Source: QVMG01 sp032073245
GTDB lineage: Bacteria; Bacteroidota; Bacteroidia; Bacteroidales; Tannerellaceae
DNA: 64,000 bases
Direction of reading: 5' to 3'
Assembly (NCBI GenBank): GCA_032073245.1
Contig: DAMANX010000012.1
Span: 78,320-142,319, forward strand
Shown: positions 61,277-64,000 of the stretch, piece by piece
Position numbering within the stretch: the first letter of the stretch is position 1
Layout: each line of letters opens with the position of its first letter
Notes under the pieces: model-generated
The model's database searches: none
What the model was told of the DNA's origin: nothing
Seen by the model: only the letters and a program-made list of their open reading frames with translations
Translations under genes and position numbers: made by a program

Positions 61277-61942
61277 ATGGCTTCATTTAATAAATTACAA
61301 ACATTGGAGGCAATGCGTACAACAGGTATGGTTCCAGTGTTTTATCATGCAGATATCACCATTGCACAAAATGTTTTGAAAGCATGTTATGTAGGTGGTG
61401 TCCGTGTATTTGAATTTACAAACCGGGGCGATTTTGCTCAGGAAGTATTTGCTGCACTTGTAAAGTTTGCAAAAAAGGAATGTCCTCAGATGATCCTTGG
61501 GATTGGATCCATTGTAGATCCGGCTACTGCTGCTATATATCTGCAGATAGGAGCTAATTTTGTTGTTGGCCCTTTATTTAATCCTGAAATTGCTAAGGTA
61601 TGTAATCGTCGTTTAATTCCTTATATTCCTGGATGTGGTTCTGTTAGTGAAATTGGTGCGGCACAGGAAGTAGGATGTGATGTTTGTAAGGTATTCCCTG
61701 CAGGGAATGTAGGAGGACCTTCTTTTGTAAAGAACGTAAAAGCTCCCATGCCATGGTCTATGCTGATGGTAACAGGAGGAGTAGAACCTACAAAGGAAAA
61801 TCTTACAGCCTGGATCCAAGCAGGAGTGACTTGTGTTGGAATGGGTTCAAATTTATTCCCTCAAGAGGTAATTGCTGCCGGAGAATGGGATAAAATCAGT
61901 GCTCTTTGTCAAGAATCATTGAGTATTATCAAAAGTATATAA
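61277..61942 (+). CDS. kdgA: KDPG / 4-hydroxy-2-oxoglutarate aldolase
   Basis: Cleaves 2-keto-3-deoxy-6-phosphogluconate to pyruvate and glyceraldehyde 3-phosphate. 221 aa class I aldolase. The Schiff-base Lys138 lies in VCKVFPAGNVGG, the acid/base Glu is in FEFTNRG, and GCGSVSEIGAAQEVG precedes it. It is the only KDPG aldolase gene in the window, so it should serve both kdgK copies. A strong terminator follows. Confidence 0.95.
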   Translation: MASFNKLQTLEAMRTTGMVPVFYHADITIAQNVLKACYVGGVRVFEFTNRGDFAQEVFAALVKFAKKECPQMILGIGSIVDPATAAIYLQIGANFVVGPLFNPEIAKVCNRRLIPYIPGCGSVSEIGAAQEVGCDVCKVFPAGNVGGPSFVKNVKAPMPWSMLMVTGGVEPTKENLTAWIQAGVTCVGMGSNLFPQEVIAAGEWDKISALCQESLSIIKSI

Positions 61943-61962
61943 GACTTTATATACCGCATACA

Positions 61963-61994
61963 AAAATAGGCTACCAGAGATGGTAGCCTATTTT
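61963..61994 (+). terminator. Terminator of the fructuronate reductase-kdgA operon
   Basis: A perfect 14-bp stem, AAAATAGGCTACCA (61963-61976) and TGGTAGCCTATTTT (61981-61994), with loop GAGA and flanking A and T runs. It can serve both strands, also ending the minus-strand PepSY transcript. Confidence 0.92.
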
Positions 61995-62022
61995 GCTTTA
62001 AAGAATACTTATTCTTATCGAT

Positions 62023-62883
62023 TTAATCGTTAGATATCTTTATAACTTCGATATCACCATTTTCAGTAATCTTTATATCTATATCTTTTAATCCTGATTC
62101 TAATTCAAAATAATAATAGGAAGACTCAGGGGTATCAATCAAATAGATATCATCAATGGAATAATTCCCATATTCTGATGCTTGTAAAGCGTTCATTACA
62201 TTTTGTGGAACACTAGTTTTACTTATTTCAGTTTTAGTGGATATCCATTCTCCTTCAGTAGTAAATACTACTTCTCTATGAGTTTTGCCATCTATAATAT
62301 CAACTTCTACAAATCCTTTTTCCCGTTCGGTTTCAATAATCCTTGCTTGTGGGTATTTGCTTTGGAGGAATGATTTTATTCTTTCAGAAAGAGCTGTTGG
62401 CAGATAATTTTCCTGGTCGTCACCATCATCGGTGTCAATTATAGCTTTGATGAGTATTCCTTCCGGTGAATAATAAAGATCGTATTCCTGATTTCCTTTC
62501 TCCACTTCCAGGATATACATCGTCTCCATATCGGGACGTTCTAACATATCGATATCATCTACATGCCATTCACCATATTCACTTGCCTTAAAAGCATTCT
62601 TAATAACTTCTGGTAGGTCTTCATAACGTGAGTCTGTTTCTGTCATCAACCACACACCCTGTTGATCAAGCCAGGATGATGCTTCTTTTTTATTGAAATT
62701 AAAGTCAGCTACATAATAACCTCCTTTCATTTCCCAGCTTACCTTCGTTGCAGAAGGATATTTACTGTCGAATGTTGATTTTACAGCATCATTTGTCAAC
62801 TTTATATCGTCATCATCATTATCACAACTCATGAAAAATAGTCCACACAGGGCGCATACCATTACTACAAATTTTGTTTTCAT
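62023..62883 (-). CDS. Lipoprotein with two PepSY-like (DUF2874) domains
   Basis: 286 aa. The lipobox MSC gives lipidated Cys20, followed by an acidic DNDDDD stretch. Two repeats follow (about residues 30-150 and 165-286), each starting with a short helix and KYPSATKVSWE or KYPQARIIETE and ending in a strand-rich part. Such PepSY-like periplasmic proteins are often encoded beside two-component systems in Bacteroidetes, as here. Ligand and role are unknown. Confidence 0.8.
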   Translation of the reverse strand: MKTKFVVMVCALCGLFFMSCDNDDDDIKLTNDAVKSTFDSKYPSATKVSWEMKGGYYVADFNFNKKEASSWLDQQGVWLMTETDSRYEDLPEVIKNAFKASEYGEWHVDDIDMLERPDMETMYILEVEKGNQEYDLYYSPEGILIKAIIDTDDGDDQENYLPTALSERIKSFLQSKYPQARIIETEREKGFVEVDIIDGKTHREVVFTTEGEWISTKTEISKTSVPQNVMNALQASEYGNYSIDDIYLIDTPESSYYYFELESGLKDIDIKITENGDIEVIKISND

Positions 62884-62911
62884 ACTCTTTATTTCTTTGA
62901 TTAATTAATAA

Positions 62912-63349
62912 TTATCTATCTGCTCCTATGAAGTTGAATTTCAGATCAAATTTTAGTTCGAAACCATTATCAAGTTTAACTTCATAATCTTTGCGATCCC
63001 GATCAATCTCCATTACTTTTTTGCCTTGATGATGTTTAGATATGAATTCTTTGATTTGTTGAGGTACAGCAGCTATAGGCACAGAAGTAAACTGACAGTC
63101 AATTTCCTTCCATTCCCCTTTTTTATCAAACTCAATCTTGCTACCATCAACAAAGATCACTTCATAGCTTTTATCAAAGATTTCTTTTTCGACTTTAGCA
63201 TAAGATATATCATTCATTTTGAAATGACTTTCTATGAAAGCAATTGCCGTTTGAGGAAGTTTATTCACTGCAATCTGTTTATCATTTCCTGCCATAGCTA
63301 TAGTATGAATAGTCAACATACAGATTAATGCCAATCCAATCTTTTTCAT
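62912..63349 (-). CDS. Periplasmic PepSY-like domain protein
   Basis: 145 aa from ATG 63349; a longer frame to 63382 would put basic residues before the signal peptide MKKIGLALICMLTIHTIAMA, so I use the internal start. One PepSY-like domain follows (PQTAIAFIESHFKMNDISYAKVEKEIFDKSYEVIF). It lies 28 bp before the larger PepSY-like gene and 77 bp after the histidine kinase fragment, all on the minus strand. Confidence 0.8.
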   Translation of the reverse strand: MKKIGLALICMLTIHTIAMAGNDKQIAVNKLPQTAIAFIESHFKMNDISYAKVEKEIFDKSYEVIFVDGSKIEFDKKGEWKEIDCQFTSVPIAAVPQQIKEFISKHHQGKKVMEIDRDRKDYEVKLDNGFELKFDLKFNFIGADR

Positions 63350-63426
63350 CTTTTTTCTTTTAATAATTAATTTCTGAAACAAAGATTAGACCTGAAACTG
63401 AAATAAAGCTGAAATAATTATATAAA

Positions 63427-63954
63427 TTAGTGTATGCGGATAATAAAGATATGTTTTCTTTCTGAATAGTTATAAGTGATTTGCATACCGTATAGCTTAG
63501 TAATAGATTCGGCTAAAGCTAAACCTAAGCCGGTAGAGCCTTCTTTTTTTATTCCCTGATGGAAGCGCTTGAATATTTGTGTAGTATCTAGTGGCTCTTC
63601 TATACCGGTATTTGCAAAGGAAATACCGGAAGTAGTAATTGTGATAATAATATTTCCATTCTCCTGATTATGGATATATGCATTTTTTATTAGATTACTA
63701 ATCATTACTGTTGCCAGCGTTTCATTCATGCTTACATCCAATTGAGATTCTTCACGAAGATGGACAGTAATATGGCGGTATGCATATACTTCATTATAAT
63801 CACCAATTATTTTTTTGATAATATCATTTACACTTCTTATTTTCTGATCGGGGAATTGCTTGTTTTCAATTTTAGAAAGAAGGAGTAATGTGCGATTGAG
63901 CTTAATGATATATTCCAGTGTCTCTTGTGTTTTTGCAATTCCCTCTAACCTGTA
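63427..63954 (-). pseudogene. Sensor histidine kinase, 3' part only; frame broken upstream
   Basis: The minus-strand frame encodes the second DHp helix (YRLEGIAKTQETLEYIIKLNRTLLLLSKIEN) and a full HATPase domain (VMISNLIKNAYIHNQENGNI, STGLGLALAESITKLYGMQI). It opens at a TAA (63955-63957) in the middle of the DHp domain, with another stop at 63967-63969. No H-box sequence is found in any frame of the remaining 40 bases. So this is either a truncated gene, for example split by an insertion whose end lies at about 63957, or a frameshifted one. The window edge prevents a decision. Confidence 0.65.
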
Positions 63955-64000
63955 TTATTCATAAACTCAAAAAAGCGCTGTAAAAAGTACCTTCATTCTT

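Overview
The window reads as a chromosomal segment of a Bacteroidales gut bacterium, most likely Parabacteroides or a close relative; the genus is an inference, not something the sequence proves. The evidence is a SusC/SusD pair, lipoproteins with Bacteroidetes-type lipoboxes, repeated matches to the Bacteroidetes -7 promoter element TAnnTTTG, a PorX-type regulator, and the gene order DUF1599 - DoxX-like - tpiA - SPOR - folE, which I recall from Bacteroides genomes. I see no tRNA, rRNA, CRISPR array or complete mobile element.

Layout. (1) 1-6887: galacturonate/hexuronate genes uxaB (5' end cut off by the window), uxaA, uxaC, kdgK and an ExuT-like transporter. (2) 6939-8562: a small two-gene ABC transporter. 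(3) 8638-27363: a sialoglycan locus with a ROK-family regulator, NanA lyase, NanE-type epimerase, NanT-type MFS transporter, SusC/SusD, sialidase, beta-hexosaminidase, two-domain sialate O-acetylesterase, NanM-type mutarotase and a serine-type sulfatase. (4) 27456-39587: housekeeping and signalling genes: LOG-family protein, transglutaminase lipoprotein, K+/H+ antiporter, PorX, TsaE, Imm17-like protein, an NtrC-type two-component pair and an M28 peptidase. (5) 39622-41294: three GNAT acetyltransferase genes on the minus strand, the first broken by a stop codon. (6) 41453-48716: a minus-strand redox cluster (flavodoxin lipoprotein, Fe-S aldo/keto reductase, NapH/NapG-like fusion, AhpD/cupin protein) divergent from a LytS/LytR pair. 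(7) 48804-56361: carB and the DUF1599-to-folE block. (8) 56461-61942: glucuronate genes with a second uxaC divergent from an operon for SDR fructuronate reductase, uxuA, a second kdgK and kdgA. (9) 62023-64000: two PepSY-like proteins and a broken histidine kinase.

How it works together. The two hexuronate loci cover both branches: glucuronate via fructuronate and mannonate, galacturonate via tagaturonate and altronate. Both branches make 2-keto-3-deoxygluconate, which either KdgK phosphorylates and the single KdgA cleaves. The sialic acid locus would strip O-acetyl, sulfate and hexosamine groups from mucin-type glycans, release sialic acid, import it through SusC/D and NanT, and convert it to pyruvate plus GlcNAc. 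No separate GlcNAc kinase is encoded here.

The most interesting non-coding signals are: a 24-bp palindrome on the -33 positions of both divergent hexuronate promoters; a duplicated ~85-bp hairpin leader in front of uxaC and the sialidase; three AAAATATTTT palindromes flanking the ROK gene and the nan operon; an 11-bp tandem array (35191-35267); and a 22-bp repeat array bounded by 32-bp perfect inverted repeats (52181-52294).
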